A stretch of 64,000 nt of DNA. Source: JBDIVL01 sp039794405 (GTDB taxonomy: Bacteria; Planctomycetota; Brocadiia; Brocadiales; Brocadiaceae). A program made the translations under genes and the position numbers. This document shows positions 1 through 8,552 of this stretch, in pieces (position 1 is the first letter of the stretch; each line of letters starts with the position of its first letter). Where the stretch lies: the NCBI GenBank assembly GCA_039794405.1, contig JBDIVL010000024.1, positions 1 to 64,000 of the forward strand. Reading direction: 5' to 3'. Under the pieces are notes generated by a model. It was given only the letters and a program-made list of their open reading frames with translations. It was not told the DNA's origin and did not search any database.

Positions 1-1236
1 CTCATGGATGATCACCGGAGCGGGGCGAAAGTCGCCCTGTACATGAAGCAGAACATGGAGGCGAGCCTGGCCGTCGTCCAACTAGGGATTACACTGGTCG
101 GCGCCATCGCGGCGGCTGTCGGTGGGTCCGGTGCTGAGGAGAATGTAGCCCCAGTCCTTATTAGCCGCTTGGGTGTTTCGGAGGGTACGGCTGAAGTTCT
201 GGCCATTGCACTCGTGGTTGTCCCTCTTACCGTCGTGACAATCGTAGCCGGAGAGTTGATACCGAAGGTGTTCGCGCTACGCAATGCGGAAAGGGTGTGC
301 CTCACCCTTTCGCCTTTCATGCGTTGGTTCTCCTTCAGCGTCTGGCCTGCTGTGTGGCTGTTTGAAACGGTCGTTATGGGTGTCATGTCGTGGGGTGAGC
401 GCCGCCTTGGCTCGGGTGATGCGGGTAAGTCTAAGACGGTAGAGCTTCAAGAACTCCGCACTATAGCTGCTATGGCCCGCGCCTCGCGGCTCATTGGGCA
501 CCGGGAGGAACGTATTATTCTGGGAGCAATGGAGTTACAGTCACGCTTAATCCGCACGATCATGCTCCCGGCAGAACATATAACCACACTCGATGCGAAT
601 GCCTCACTGGCAGACAACCTGATCACAGCCCACCTCGATATGCATACACGCTTTCCCGTAGTCACACGGAAGGGCGACCCGCAGACTATTATCGGCTACG
701 CAAACTTCAAGGACATCATTGCCACGATGCGCCTAGCTCCACATGAACCCACCTTCCGTACCATCATCCGCCCGATCATGTCCCTCAATGATGACGAGCG
801 GATCGCCGTATGTCTTGAGCAGATGATGCGCGAGCACACACACATTGCTTTGGTGCGTGACGCAGGTGGCAAAGTAGTGGGAATAGTCACGCTCGAAGAC
901 ATCCTGGAAGAATTGGTAGGCGAGATTGAGGACGAGTACGATCGCCTCCCTGCCCACATTATCGAATCTGGTTCTTCCTGGATTACAGGTGGCGGGGTTT
1001 CCGTTGACCGATTGAAGGCCGTAACCGGCATCGACCTAAGTGTCGATTTCCCGGCGGCCGGTGCTCGTACGCTCAATGATTGGGTCAGCGGTCATCTGGG
1101 CAGGGAAGTGCGCGGGGGCGATGTTATCGAAAGAGTCGCTGTGCGAGTTGTGGTCCGCAAGGTCCGTCGGAAGAAAGTCCAGGAGGCTCAGGTGAGTCGG
1201 TTTGAGCAAGTGCGGCCACCAAACAAGGCGATGTAG
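1..1236 (+). CDS. CNNM/CorC-family membrane protein with CBS pair (5' truncated)
   Basis: Hemolysin C/CorC-type protein: a DUF21 (CNNM) membrane domain, then a CBS pair, then a small CorC_HlyC domain. Known members are linked to Mg2+/Co2+ efflux or ion homeostasis. The frame is open to the window edge and the first Met is at base 4. The visible part begins inside the DUF21 domain (residues about 1-150, with the typical VQLGITLVGAIAAA helix), so the true N-terminus lies upstream. The CBS pair covers about residues 185-320 (FPVV...IGYANFKDI and GIVTLEDILEELVGEIEDE), and the CorC_HlyC domain about 325-390. Base composition is visibly GC-richer than everything downstream of about base 1300, which suggests a different origin or a nearby recombination boundary. 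The family is certain. The transported ion is not. Confidence 0.9.
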   Translation, partial: LMDDHRSGAKVALYMKQNMEASLAVVQLGITLVGAIAAAVGGSGAEENVAPVLISRLGVSEGTAEVLAIALVVVPLTVVTIVAGELIPKVFALRNAERVCLTLSPFMRWFSFSVWPAVWLFETVVMGVMSWGERRLGSGDAGKSKTVELQELRTIAAMARASRLIGHREERIILGAMELQSRLIRTIMLPAEHITTLDANASLADNLITAHLDMHTRFPVVTRKGDPQTIIGYANFKDIIATMRLAPHEPTFRTIIRPIMSLNDDERIAVCLEQMMREHTHIALVRDAGGKVVGIVTLEDILEELVGEIEDEYDRLPAHIIESGSSWITGGGVSVDRLKAVTGIDLSVDFPAAGARTLNDWVSGHLGREVRGGDVIERVAVRVVVRKVRRKKVQEAQVSRFEQVRPPNKAM

Positions 1237-1307
1237 CAGTCCGGTGTGGTATGACGGCTTCGGATACGCTACAACTCTCCAGCCCAGCCGGATACCGAGC
1301 TAAGCAT

Positions 1308-1409
1308 AATGTTTGAGAGTTATTTATATCAATCATAGTAACTCGTCCACTGCGATGTTCAATGATAGTACAATCACCCTGATTTGTCAATTCCTTGACA
1401 TAAAAAACA
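1308..1409 (-). pseudogene. Relic: start of an MBL-fold (ComEC-like) hydrolase
   Basis: On the minus strand an open stretch reads KELTNQGDCTIIEHRSGRV followed by TMIDINNS. This matches the usual first strands of metallo-beta-lactamase-fold hydrolases of the ComEC/Rec2-like type (GDC-IIEH-SG-V-VIDI-N). The catalytic HxHxDH motif and the rest of the protein are absent, because sequence about 10 bases further on belongs to the GC-rich left segment. It is therefore a fragment, not a gene. Identification rests on roughly 30 residues. Confidence 0.5.
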
Positions 1410-1412
1410 CAT

Positions 1413-1535
1413 ATGCCAAAAACTCCAGTAATTATAGTACTATTTGCCGCTTTTCTATTCGGAGCAGCAACACCGACAAGCAAGGTACTAATGGTTGATA
1501 TACCACCATTTCAGCTTGCTGGTTTATTATACATA
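1413..1535 (+). pseudogene. Relic: N-terminus of an EamA/DMT-type transporter
   Basis: The plus-strand ORF starting at 1413 opens with MPKTPVIIVLFAAFLFGAAT, then PTSKVLM and PFQLAGLLY. That is the characteristic first two helices of EamA-family (drug/metabolite) transporters. After about 40 codons the frame runs into the antisense of the toxin gene that ends at 1559, so the other eight or so membrane helices are missing. With the neighbouring MBL-fold fragment it marks 1237-1560 as a patchwork of broken genes. Confidence 0.55.
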
Positions 1536-1558
1536 GATGATGCTCTTGGAGTTATTCC

Positions 1559-2064
1559 TCATGCTCTTTTAACTTCTTCTATTATCTCATGCAATAAACT
1601 GCGCCTTATGAAGAGTGTCGATTTTAGTGGAATTTCTTTAAGCTTTCTCACAGTTTCATGAGGGGTAAATTGTTTTCTTCTTATAGCCCTTAATAACACA
1701 CCGATAGTACCGTGAGCCCTTATCCCAAGAGTTTTAGCTACAAGCCTTGCAGAGGCATCATCTGTTAGGAGAATAGAACAGGATATCGAGAATATAAGGC
1801 TATTGCCTCTAATTCTCCAGTACCAAGACAAAATAACTTACAAACGGAAAGTATGTCATCGTCCAATATGACACTAACTTTTTCAAAATTAATATCTCTG
1901 TTTTTGAAAACAGACGGTCTGTGATACTCTACCTCACGCCATACCGCATCGGGAATTATTAATCTTTGAAAATCCGTTAAAAGATAAAGGCAGTCAATCT
2001 CTTCGAGATGAATTATTGGGCCTGCATCCAATATAACGTTCTGGATGAAATCAGTCTTTTCCAC
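1559..2064 (-). pseudogene. DUF3368/PIN-like toxin, frameshifted
   Basis: Putative RNase toxin of the DUF3368 (PIN-like) family, the usual partner of small UPF0175/RHH antitoxins. The N-terminal part (VILDAGPIIHLEEIDCLYLL, later LGTGELEAIALYSRYPVL) is read in one frame. The C-terminal part (LTDDASARLVAKTLGI ... GVLLRAI) is read in another. The switch falls at about 1768-1782, where the first frame hits TAA at 1767-1765. The conserved acidic residues are present but split between frames. The likely start is GTG at 2064, overlapping the antitoxin stop. The toxin is probably inactive. A base-calling error or a frameshifting site is the alternative. Confidence 0.75.
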
Positions 2065-2245
2065 GCAGTCCCCATTCAATATCTTCTTTTGTGAATTTTT
2101 CCATAAGCTCAGGTTTGTGGGTTTCAAGAAAACGACGCAAGGCTTCTGTGATAACGGACTTTTCATCTTGAAACCAGCCAGCATCTATAAATAATTTAAT
2201 TTGTTCATAAAGCTTATCTGGCAATTCAGCCTGTAATACCTTCAC
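2051..2245 (-). CDS. Antitoxin of a DUF3368-type toxin-antitoxin pair
   Basis: A 64-residue protein starting MKVLQAELPDKLYEQIK with the segment SVITEALRRFLETH. This is the ribbon-helix-helix-like pattern of small antitoxins (UPF0175 or related) paired with DUF3368 PIN-like toxins. The start is GTG at 2245, chosen because a strong AGGAGG (complement of 2252-2257) lies six bases upstream. Its stop overlaps the proposed GTG start of the toxin gene, the standard antitoxin-first arrangement. It probably binds the toxin and represses its own promoter by family analogy. Because the toxin is frameshifted, the antitoxin may be a leftover. Confidence 0.7.
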   Translation of the reverse strand: MKVLQAELPDKLYEQIKLFIDAGWFQDEKSVITEALRRFLETHKPELMEKFTKEDIEWGLRGKD

Positions 2246-2361
2246 ACCACACCTCCTTTCAAACTCAATATTGATATTTTGTACTAGGCCATTTTACGTA
2301 TAATTTTATCATAAGAATCAGTACAAATTATACGTAATTTTGATAATTATAATAGACTTCA

Positions 2362-2433
2362 CTACGGTACAGCACCTTTAACAATCCTTATTTCTTCTTC
2401 TGTTAGTCCGTACAGCCTATAAACTATCTCGTT
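2362..2433 (-). pseudogene. Relic: C-terminal tail of an R-M N6-adenine methylase
   Basis: A minus-strand open stretch reads NEIVYRLYGLTEEEIRIV and ends KGAVP-stop at 2362. This is the signature C-terminal tail (EIVYxLYGLTEEEIKIVEG) of Eco57I/type IIG-like DNA methylase-endonuclease polypeptides. Nothing upstream in frame continues the protein, so only the last 23 or so codons remain. A second, longer relic of the same kind of tail lies at 4273-4616 on the same strand. Confidence 0.65.
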
Positions 2434-2594
2434 ACTCTTTTTAAATTAATCGCAAGTTATAATATTATAGATTGAGTGATATAATTATGAACTAAGAAAA
2501 CTTTAAGAGGGAGTTTTAAAATATTTCTTTGTATTTAGCTTTTATACTTATGTATAATAATTTACAAGCCTTGAATGCTTTCCAATCAACAAAT

Positions 2595-3245
2595 ATGAAA
2601 ATTAATCTTACAAATTTTTCAATAGTGGTGCTTGCACAAGCACATAATCCAAGTATATTAAATCCCGATTTTTTAAAAAATAATAATATCGTGGATGCTA
2701 GTTTTACACCGAAAGATGTCTATTGTACACCACCGATATCGCAAGTTTCCTTCAACGAAGGTATTTCTATTATAGCTGAATTTGAAAAACTACAATTTAT
2801 CGATCATGTCTCAGAACGAATACCTCATAAATCGCAAATAGCAGAAATAGCTGCCAAGTATATAAGCATCTTACCACATGTCCGGTATACGGCTGCTGGT
2901 ATTAACTTTATTGGGCACTATTTGTGGGAAAATACAAATAGTGTAAGCTCATTTATCTCAAATAAATTTATAAGAGAAGGCCCTTGGCTTTCAGTAGGAG
3001 ATAAACTTACTAATGTCGGGTTAAAGTTTGTTTATTTATTTGAGAAAATAAAATGCACTATCTCTGTAGAATCTGCTGAAAAGATCGAAGAAAATAAAAG
3101 GATTCCTGTGATCTTTATAAATACAAATTATAATCTGGATGTCAAAGACAATAATATTCAAGAAATTAAATCATTCATTTTTAATTGGGAAATACAGAAT
3201 GAACGATTTACCAACTTTCTCGAAAAAATATTTCCCAAGGATTAA
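2595..3245 (+). CDS. Unrecognised protein A of a HEPN-linked three-gene operon
   Basis: No secure family assignment. The protein is soluble, about 216 residues from ATG 2595 (MKINLTNFSIVVLAQAHNPS). The frame is open back to TTG 2529 (238 residues), where GGGAG lies about 14 bases upstream, so the start is uncertain. The segment CTPPISQVSFNEGISIIAEF followed by LPHVRYTAAGINFIG loosely recalls TIGR04255-type proteins of defence islands (NPP-x-VxF near the start, then a mid-protein beta region), but this is only a resemblance. It has no catalytic motif, signal peptide or membrane helix. It is followed after 2 bases by the next gene and forms a compact operon with the HEPN protein. Composition is very AT-rich compared with the chromosomal genes, which suggests transfer. 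Confidence 0.7.
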   Translation: MKINLTNFSIVVLAQAHNPSILNPDFLKNNNIVDASFTPKDVYCTPPISQVSFNEGISIIAEFEKLQFIDHVSERIPHKSQIAEIAAKYISILPHVRYTAAGINFIGHYLWENTNSVSSFISNKFIREGPWLSVGDKLTNVGLKFVYLFEKIKCTISVESAEKIEENKRIPVIFINTNYNLDVKDNNIQEIKSFIFNWEIQNERFTNFLEKIFPKD

Positions 3246-3247
3246 AT

Positions 3248-3820
3248 ATGCCAACTACTGAAGCAAAGGACACAATTAGTATAACAGATGCAATTTATAG
3301 AGTATGGGAGGAAAATCTTACACTAGAGGATGTTTCTAATACCCAACCTAAAATTGAATTGTTTCAGTATTATATTTCTACTACTTCAACTTCTCTATCA
3401 ACTGGCCTAGACAAGATTTCCAAAACTGCCGAGATATGGAATGTTATTAATAGAAATATAACCAATTTAATCAGTAATACTAGACCGTCGACGACCCAGA
3501 AATATAAGCTGAATGTTCCTTCGTTATTGTCTCTTTTAGATAAAGAAACATTTGATTTTTGCAACCAAAGAAATATTCTTTCTGATGCAATTATTTACTT
3601 TAAACTAATTTATGAAACCTTTCAAAATATTAAAAGTATAACAATAGTCCTCCAATCAGATTACGAAATAGATAATCTCAAAATGGTGAGATTCGATGTA
3701 AAAATACGTGACGAGATAGATAATATTCTCAGGAATGAGGATAAATTTTACGAAAATATTCGTAAATTAATTTCAACTGCTTCAATGATGAACTTTGTTT
3801 TAACAACCCAGGTTATTTAA
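3248..3820 (+). CDS. Unrecognised protein B of the HEPN-linked operon
   Basis: A 190-residue protein with no recognisable domain. It is mostly helical in appearance, with many Ile, Asn, Ser and Thr residues and no signal peptide or membrane segment. The start ATG follows the stop of protein A by two bases, and its stop codon overlaps the ATG of the HEPN protein (TAATG), so the three are very likely translationally coupled. AT-rich composition matches both neighbours. The tight coupling suggests a role in a complex with or regulation of the HEPN protein, but nothing in the sequence shows that directly. Confidence 0.7.
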   Translation: MPTTEAKDTISITDAIYRVWEENLTLEDVSNTQPKIELFQYYISTTSTSLSTGLDKISKTAEIWNVINRNITNLISNTRPSTTQKYKLNVPSLLSLLDKETFDFCNQRNILSDAIIYFKLIYETFQNIKSITIVLQSDYEIDNLKMVRFDVKIRDEIDNILRNEDKFYENIRKLISTASMMNFVLTTQVI

Positions 3821-4227
3821 TGGATGGAAAAGACTTTTTAGATGTATCAAAGAGACTTTGTGAATCAGACTTTGAGGCAGATAGAAGAACCTCGGTAAGC
3901 AGGGCTTATTATGCCTTTTTTAACCATATAAAAACTCTTCTGAAAGCAAAAGTTTCCTTACCTGATAGTGCAGAAGCTCATGAAAAAATGCGACAATATT
4001 TAAATAATTCAGGAATGGAAGAAGCAAAAGACATTGCGAATAATTTAAGTGCCCTTAGAACGAAAAGAAACGAAGCAGATTATACCATGTCGTCAACTGA
4101 TTTTAATAAAAACAATTGCGTCTTATCTTACAAAAGGGCAGTTATTTGTATTCAAAAATTTGATGAAATTGATCACAAAAGCCTTATTGCAGGGATTAAA
4201 GAATATCTGGCAAAAATGCACAGTTAA
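3820..4227 (+). CDS. HEPN-domain protein (UPF0332-like)
   Basis: A 135-residue helical protein carrying the two hallmarks of HEPN domains: RTSVSRAYYAFFNHIKTLL near the start (residues about 24-42) and ALRTKRNEADYTM in the second half. HEPN proteins are often RNases or nucleotide-binding partners in toxin-antitoxin and phage-defence systems. The catalytic R-x4-6-H of active HEPN RNases is not present in that form. Here it reads RNEADY, as in UPF0332-type members, so RNase activity is uncertain. It is the third gene of a coupled operon starting near 2.6 kb. No nucleotidyltransferase (MNT) partner is present, which separates it from the common MNT-HEPN pairs. Confidence 0.8.
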   Translation: MDGKDFLDVSKRLCESDFEADRRTSVSRAYYAFFNHIKTLLKAKVSLPDSAEAHEKMRQYLNNSGMEEAKDIANNLSALRTKRNEADYTMSSTDFNKNNCVLSYKRAVICIQKFDEIDHKSLIAGIKEYLAKMHS

Positions 4228-4272
4228 AGAAGTATTCCCTACGCGAAAAAATGCGTGTTTTTCATACTTTCT

Positions 4273-4616
4273 CTTGTTAAGTTTTTCTCCTTCCATAATT
4301 TTTATTTCATCTTCTGTTGGTCCATACAGCCTATACATTATTTTATCTATCAACTCATCCGTTACCTTAATTCGGACTTTTAGTGGTATGAGGATTGACA
4401 TGCTTTTGGCAAATTACTTTTCCAGCGATCCTTGCTTCTTTCGATCCGATGGGTCTATAGATATTTTGTTTCTATTCTTCTTGAGCACGTTGAGGAATTG
4501 ATTAAAGTCGTATTCGTGATATTCCTTTACGGCAGTCTTGTTAGCAAGGTTGTCAATCTCAACACCGACTCACGTTTAAACCACTTCAAGAAACCCCTAA
4601 CTCCCTCGTTCTTCAT
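4273..4616 (-). pseudogene. Relic: C-terminal part of a type II R-M methylase
   Basis: Translating the minus strand in shifting frames gives KNEGVRGFLKWFKRE, then IDNLANKTAVKEYHEYDF and ISIDPSDRKKQGSLEK-stop, then LIPLKVRIKVTDELIDKIMY and RLYGPTEDEIKIMEG. Together this is the typical last 120 residues of Eco57I-like/type IIG methylase-endonucleases. There is a frameshift near 4560 and an in-frame stop near 4397, so it cannot be expressed as one protein. It is the second decayed R-M tail in this island. The three-gene HEPN operon lies between the two. Confidence 0.7.
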
Positions 4617-4852
4617 GCCATGTATCTATACAAATATAGAACAATTTTCGCTTTAACATTTCAAGTGTATTTTAAATTAGAAATTAACTTGAGAATGTCC
4701 TTTAGAATGCTTATATTTTACAGCGTAATAGCATAAAAGTTATTAGCATTCAGTAAGAACGACTTTAGTATAATCTGACAATAAGCCATAATATAAGCCT
4801 TAGGCTTAAACCTTTCAAGATGTCATACAAAAGGTAAAGGGGAGCTATTCTT
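4617..4852 (+). other. Gene-free leader of the R-M operon
   Basis: AT-rich stretch between the methylase relic and the R-M operon. No ORF is recognised. It should hold the R-M promoter, but no convincing -35/-10 pair can be singled out. A good ribosome binding site (GGGGAG at 4839-4844) lies eight bases before the ATG at 4853. Confidence 0.5.
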
Positions 4853-7138
4853 ATGACTTCAAAAAATGTTCTAATTGTCGAAAGGAAAAACGGAGAAATC
4901 TTCAGTCCTACCCGCAAGAAATGGCTCATAGATACACCAGAAGAACATGTTCGGCAGGAATACCTTTGTATGCTGGTAAATGAGTACGGATATAGTATTG
5001 ACCAAATCGAAGAAGAAGTCTCCGTTACAGGTCGAGGTTCTGGCGATGCGCGGGCAGATTTCCTCATCTGGCGTAATCCACGGGATAAAAGAGACGGGAA
5101 AACAGCCCTCATCGTCGTGGAATGCAAAGCTGACAACGTTACGGTTGATAGGAACACATATCGACAGGGCGCAAATTACGCCCAATATGAACGGTCAAAG
5201 TTCTTCGTGACCCACAACAATCGAGAAACCAAATTCTGGAAAGTTAATCTTGAACGAAGGATGCCTAATTTTGAGGAAATTGAGAATATTCCTCATGCCG
5301 ATGCTTCTGATAAAGAGATTGAAGAAATCGTTTCACGCCTTAAGGTATTCAAAGAGGATGAGTTTGCTGATCTACTGCACCAGTGCCACAATGTAATCCG
5401 CAATAGAGAAAAACTTGATCCAGCAGCGGCTTTTGATGAAATAGCAAAAATTTTATTTATCAAAGTATGTTTTGAACGAAAGTTAAAATCCGGAAAGCAA
5501 AGGAAAAATCTCTTTACTGCTGAATTCCTTGATCAGCAAAAGGAGTTATATGAGGATCCTATCGATACCCTCTTTTCTGAAACAAAAAAAGAATACCGCG
5601 CTGACAAGATATTCAAACCAGACGAATCAGTGAACTTGAAATTTAATACTGTCCGTGAAATTGTAAGACTGTTAGAACGATACAACCTTTCAGATACTTC
5701 AGAGGACGTAAAAGGCATTGCTTTTGAGCGATTTTTAGGACGCACTTTCCGCGGAGAAATAGGACAATTCTTTACCCCAAGAACAATTGTAGAATTCATG
5801 GTTCGAATGGTTGAGCCGAAAGAAGGAGACATTATCAGTGATCCAGCCTCAGGATCGGGAGGATTCTTAATACGTTTCTTTGAAATTGTAAGGGAACAAA
5901 TATTGGCAGATGTAGACCTCGAGTACCAGAGATATAAGGAAGAAATTGAAAGTAAAAAATATTCAAAGAAAAAGATGGCAGAACTTTTACGAAAGAAATA
6001 TGAGCAATTGCAAAAACAAATAAACCCTTACGCAAGTAGAGAAGGTGCAACACGTGAAGATGTCCAGATTTCTCGAATCTGGCGCCTTGCCAACACCTGC
6101 ATTTATGGTTGTGACGCCAATGAGAGAATGGCAAGGACGAGTAAAATGAATATGATCATGCACGGCGATGGACATGGCGGCGTACATTATCACGACGGAT
6201 TTATTAACGTTAATGGGATATTTGAAAAACGCTTTGATATTGTGCTAACCAATCCTCCCTTCGGTGCCAATGTTGAAGAGACCGATATCATTGAAGAATC
6301 TCATGTTTCCGTGCCTGAAGAGGTAGATCGCCGCTATAGGTCTGAATATGGAGAGCTATATAAAGAGGCTATTGATAAGGTACGAAATGCAATAGGAAAA
6401 TCCATCTTAAGCCTCTTTGATTTGCCAAAATCAGGAAAAACAAAAACGGAAATCCTCTTTATCGAGAGATGTCTTGCCTTACTGAAACCGGGTGGAAGAT
6501 TTGGAATAGTCCTTCCTGAAGGTATCTTCAACAACCCTTCATTGTCCTATGTGAGAGAATATTGTGAGGACAGGGCATATATACGGGGAGTGGTCTCTCT
6601 TCCACAGGAAACATTTTACTCTTCAGGTGCAAGTGTAAAGGCATCGCTCCTTTTTATGCAAAAATTCACGGAGAAGGAACAGTCAGAATACAATGCATTG
6701 AAAGCCTCAACTTTGAAAGAAATAGAAGAAAAATACCAGGAGCAGAAATCCAAGCTGGAAGAAATTATTGCAAGGCAAAATTATAAACAAGAAGATTTTT
6801 TGCAAGTCGGAGTAAATAGTTTTACAAAAGAGCAAAGGGCAGAAGCTGCATCAAAAGCCAAAGAGTCAAATATAAAACTCAAAGAAGAAAAAACAAAAGC
6901 CCGAAAGGCCTTAAAAGAACTAGAAGATACCATTACAAGGGAAGCACGTGTCCTTTTAAAGGAGGGATTTAATTATCCCATTTTTATGTATGAAGCTGAA
7001 CATGTTGGTATTACTGCCACTGGAGAAGCTGATTATAACGAGCTTTACCCGAATAACGATACGCCACCTGGTCTGGGAAAGACATGCTTGGAATGCTACC
7101 AGGAGTTCCGAAAAAATCCAACATCTTTTTTTGTTTAA
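4853..7138 (+). CDS. R-M subunit: HsdR-type nuclease domain fused to N6-adenine methylase
   Basis: A 761-residue bifunctional protein. Residues about 25-130 form an HSDR_N-like PD-(D/E)xK nuclease domain: D69 in ADFLIW, then the E90-C-K92 pair in VVECKAD, then QGANYAQY as in HsdR N-domains. Residues about 170-620 form an HsdM-like N6-adenine methylase with helical N-domain, SAM motif I DPASGSGGF (330-338) and catalytic NPPF (467-470). A charged coiled-coil-like region follows (about 620-700). The next gene is the specificity subunit. No HsdR translocase occurs nearby, so cleavage, if any, would rely on the fused nuclease domain. That resembles type IIB/IIG systems of BcgI layout more than classical type I. 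It begins at ATG 4853 after GGGGAG. All motifs look intact. Confidence 0.9.
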   Translation: MTSKNVLIVERKNGEIFSPTRKKWLIDTPEEHVRQEYLCMLVNEYGYSIDQIEEEVSVTGRGSGDARADFLIWRNPRDKRDGKTALIVVECKADNVTVDRNTYRQGANYAQYERSKFFVTHNNRETKFWKVNLERRMPNFEEIENIPHADASDKEIEEIVSRLKVFKEDEFADLLHQCHNVIRNREKLDPAAAFDEIAKILFIKVCFERKLKSGKQRKNLFTAEFLDQQKELYEDPIDTLFSETKKEYRADKIFKPDESVNLKFNTVREIVRLLERYNLSDTSEDVKGIAFERFLGRTFRGEIGQFFTPRTIVEFMVRMVEPKEGDIISDPASGSGGFLIRFFEIVREQILADVDLEYQRYKEEIESKKYSKKKMAELLRKKYEQLQKQINPYASREGATREDVQISRIWRLANTCIYGCDANERMARTSKMNMIMHGDGHGGVHYHDGFINVNGIFEKRFDIVLTNPPFGANVEETDIIEESHVSVPEEVDRRYRSEYGELYKEAIDKVRNAIGKSILSLFDLPKSGKTKTEILFIERCLALLKPGGRFGIVLPEGIFNNPSLSYVREYCEDRAYIRGVVSLPQETFYSSGASVKASLLFMQKFTEKEQSEYNALKASTLKEIEEKYQEQKSKLEEIIARQNYKQEDFLQVGVNSFTKEQRAEAASKAKESNIKLKEEKTKARKALKELEDTITREARVLLKEGFNYPIFMYEAEHVGITATGEADYNELYPNNDTPPGLGKTCLECYQEFRKNPTSFFV

Positions 7139-8538
7139 GCCCTTCGCTGTCAACCAATAGCACGGTGAAGGGCAAACTTCATATTATCAAATGGGTTGAA
7201 CTTGATAAATGGATAATTCCAAAGTATCTAATTGCATCTTCAAATCTTCCTAATGATTGGATACTTGTTCGAGTTGGTGAATTGGTAACACAAATCACAG
7301 ATCGAATAAAAGTTGAATCTGATAAGGAATATAAAATGGTTGGTATTAAGTGGTATGGCGAAGGTACTTTCCATCGGGAAACCGCAAAAGGAAACTCTTT
7401 AAGCGCAACTTATATCATGCCTCTGTCACCTAATGCTTTTATCTATAATCGGCTTTTTGCCTGGAAGGGATCGTTTGCTGTAGTACCTGATGAGCATGCA
7501 GACTGCTTTGTTTCAAATGAATTTCCTCAATTTATTGTAAATGAAGAGCGAGTTTTGCTCCTTTATTTATATTTATTTTTCATGTGCAATAGTACTATTG
7601 AAGCTGTCAATAAGGTATCAATAGGATCTGCTGCAGTAAGCCGAAATCGTTTCAAAGAAGAAGATTTTCTAAATTTTAAGATACCATTACCACCACTTAA
7701 AATTCAAAAGAATATTATCGAACATTGGCAGACTGCACAAAAGAAAATTAGAACCGCAATTGATAAAGTAACTGTACTTGAAAAGAATGTAACAGCAAGT
7801 GTATTTGAAGATATTGGGATTACTCTTTTTCCTCTTGAAAAACGGCCAAAATCATTTTTGATATCCTGGAATGAATTAGAAAGATGGGGAGTTGAGTTTA
7901 ACCGCTGGAAATGGAAGTTATCTGATTTGTTATTATCACATAAGTATCCAATGATTACGCTGTATGACGTAGCCCTTTTGAATCCTACAGAAAATATATT
8001 CCTGAATGATGACGAATTAGTATCTTTCATTCCTATGGAAGCTGTTTCAGACAAATCAGGCGAGATAATTTCTCCACGAACACAAAAGTACCGTGAAGTC
8101 AAAAATGGATATACTTGTTTCAAAAATGATGACGTAGTATGGGCCAAAATAACGCCATGTATGCAAAATGGAAAATGTGCCGTTGCGAAAAGTCTACTAA
8201 ATGGTATTGGTTTTGGTTCAACAGAATTTCATGTAGTAAGGTCAAAAAATAATGAAAAACTTCTACCGGAATATATCTGGATTCTTCTAAGACTGAATCA
8301 TTTACGACAAGCTGCCCAGAGATATTTTATAGGTTCTGCTGGTCAACAGCGTGTTCCAGTTGACTTTCTGGCAAAGTTACGCATCCCGCTTCCACCCATT
8401 AATGAACAGCATTCCATTGTCAATAAAGTAAACGAATGCTATTCCGAAATTGCTTATGAACGTGCAGCAGCAGAGCGAAAGTCCAGAGAAATTAAGGAAG
8501 AAATAGAAGCATTAATACTCGGATCTAAAGTTATTTAA
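7139..8538 (+). CDS. R-M specificity subunit (HsdS-like, two TRDs)
   Basis: DNA-recognition subunit of the R-M system. The frame is open from ATG 7084 inside the end of the methylase gene, giving 484 residues. The recognisable protein starts near the methylase stop (WVELDKWIIPKYLIAS), so the precise start is uncertain. It has two target-recognition domains (about residues 50-235 and 285-450 of the long form), each followed by the conserved IPLPPLKIQ and IPLPPINEQ linkers and helical spacers. The C-terminal helix is AAAERKSREIKEEIEALI. Its size and two-domain form fit recognition of a bipartite DNA site. It lies immediately downstream of and probably is co-translated with the nuclease-methylase. 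Confidence 0.88.
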
Positions 8539-8552
8539 AACTTCTTTATACA

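Noticed and set aside
1124..1483. 119-codon minus-strand frame taken as one gene
   Set aside because: Only its middle part (MBL-fold start) looks protein-like; the ends are antisense to the CorC-type gene and the EamA relic.
4432..4656. 74-codon plus-strand frame
   Set aside because: Antisense of the methylase relic, which explains the region better.
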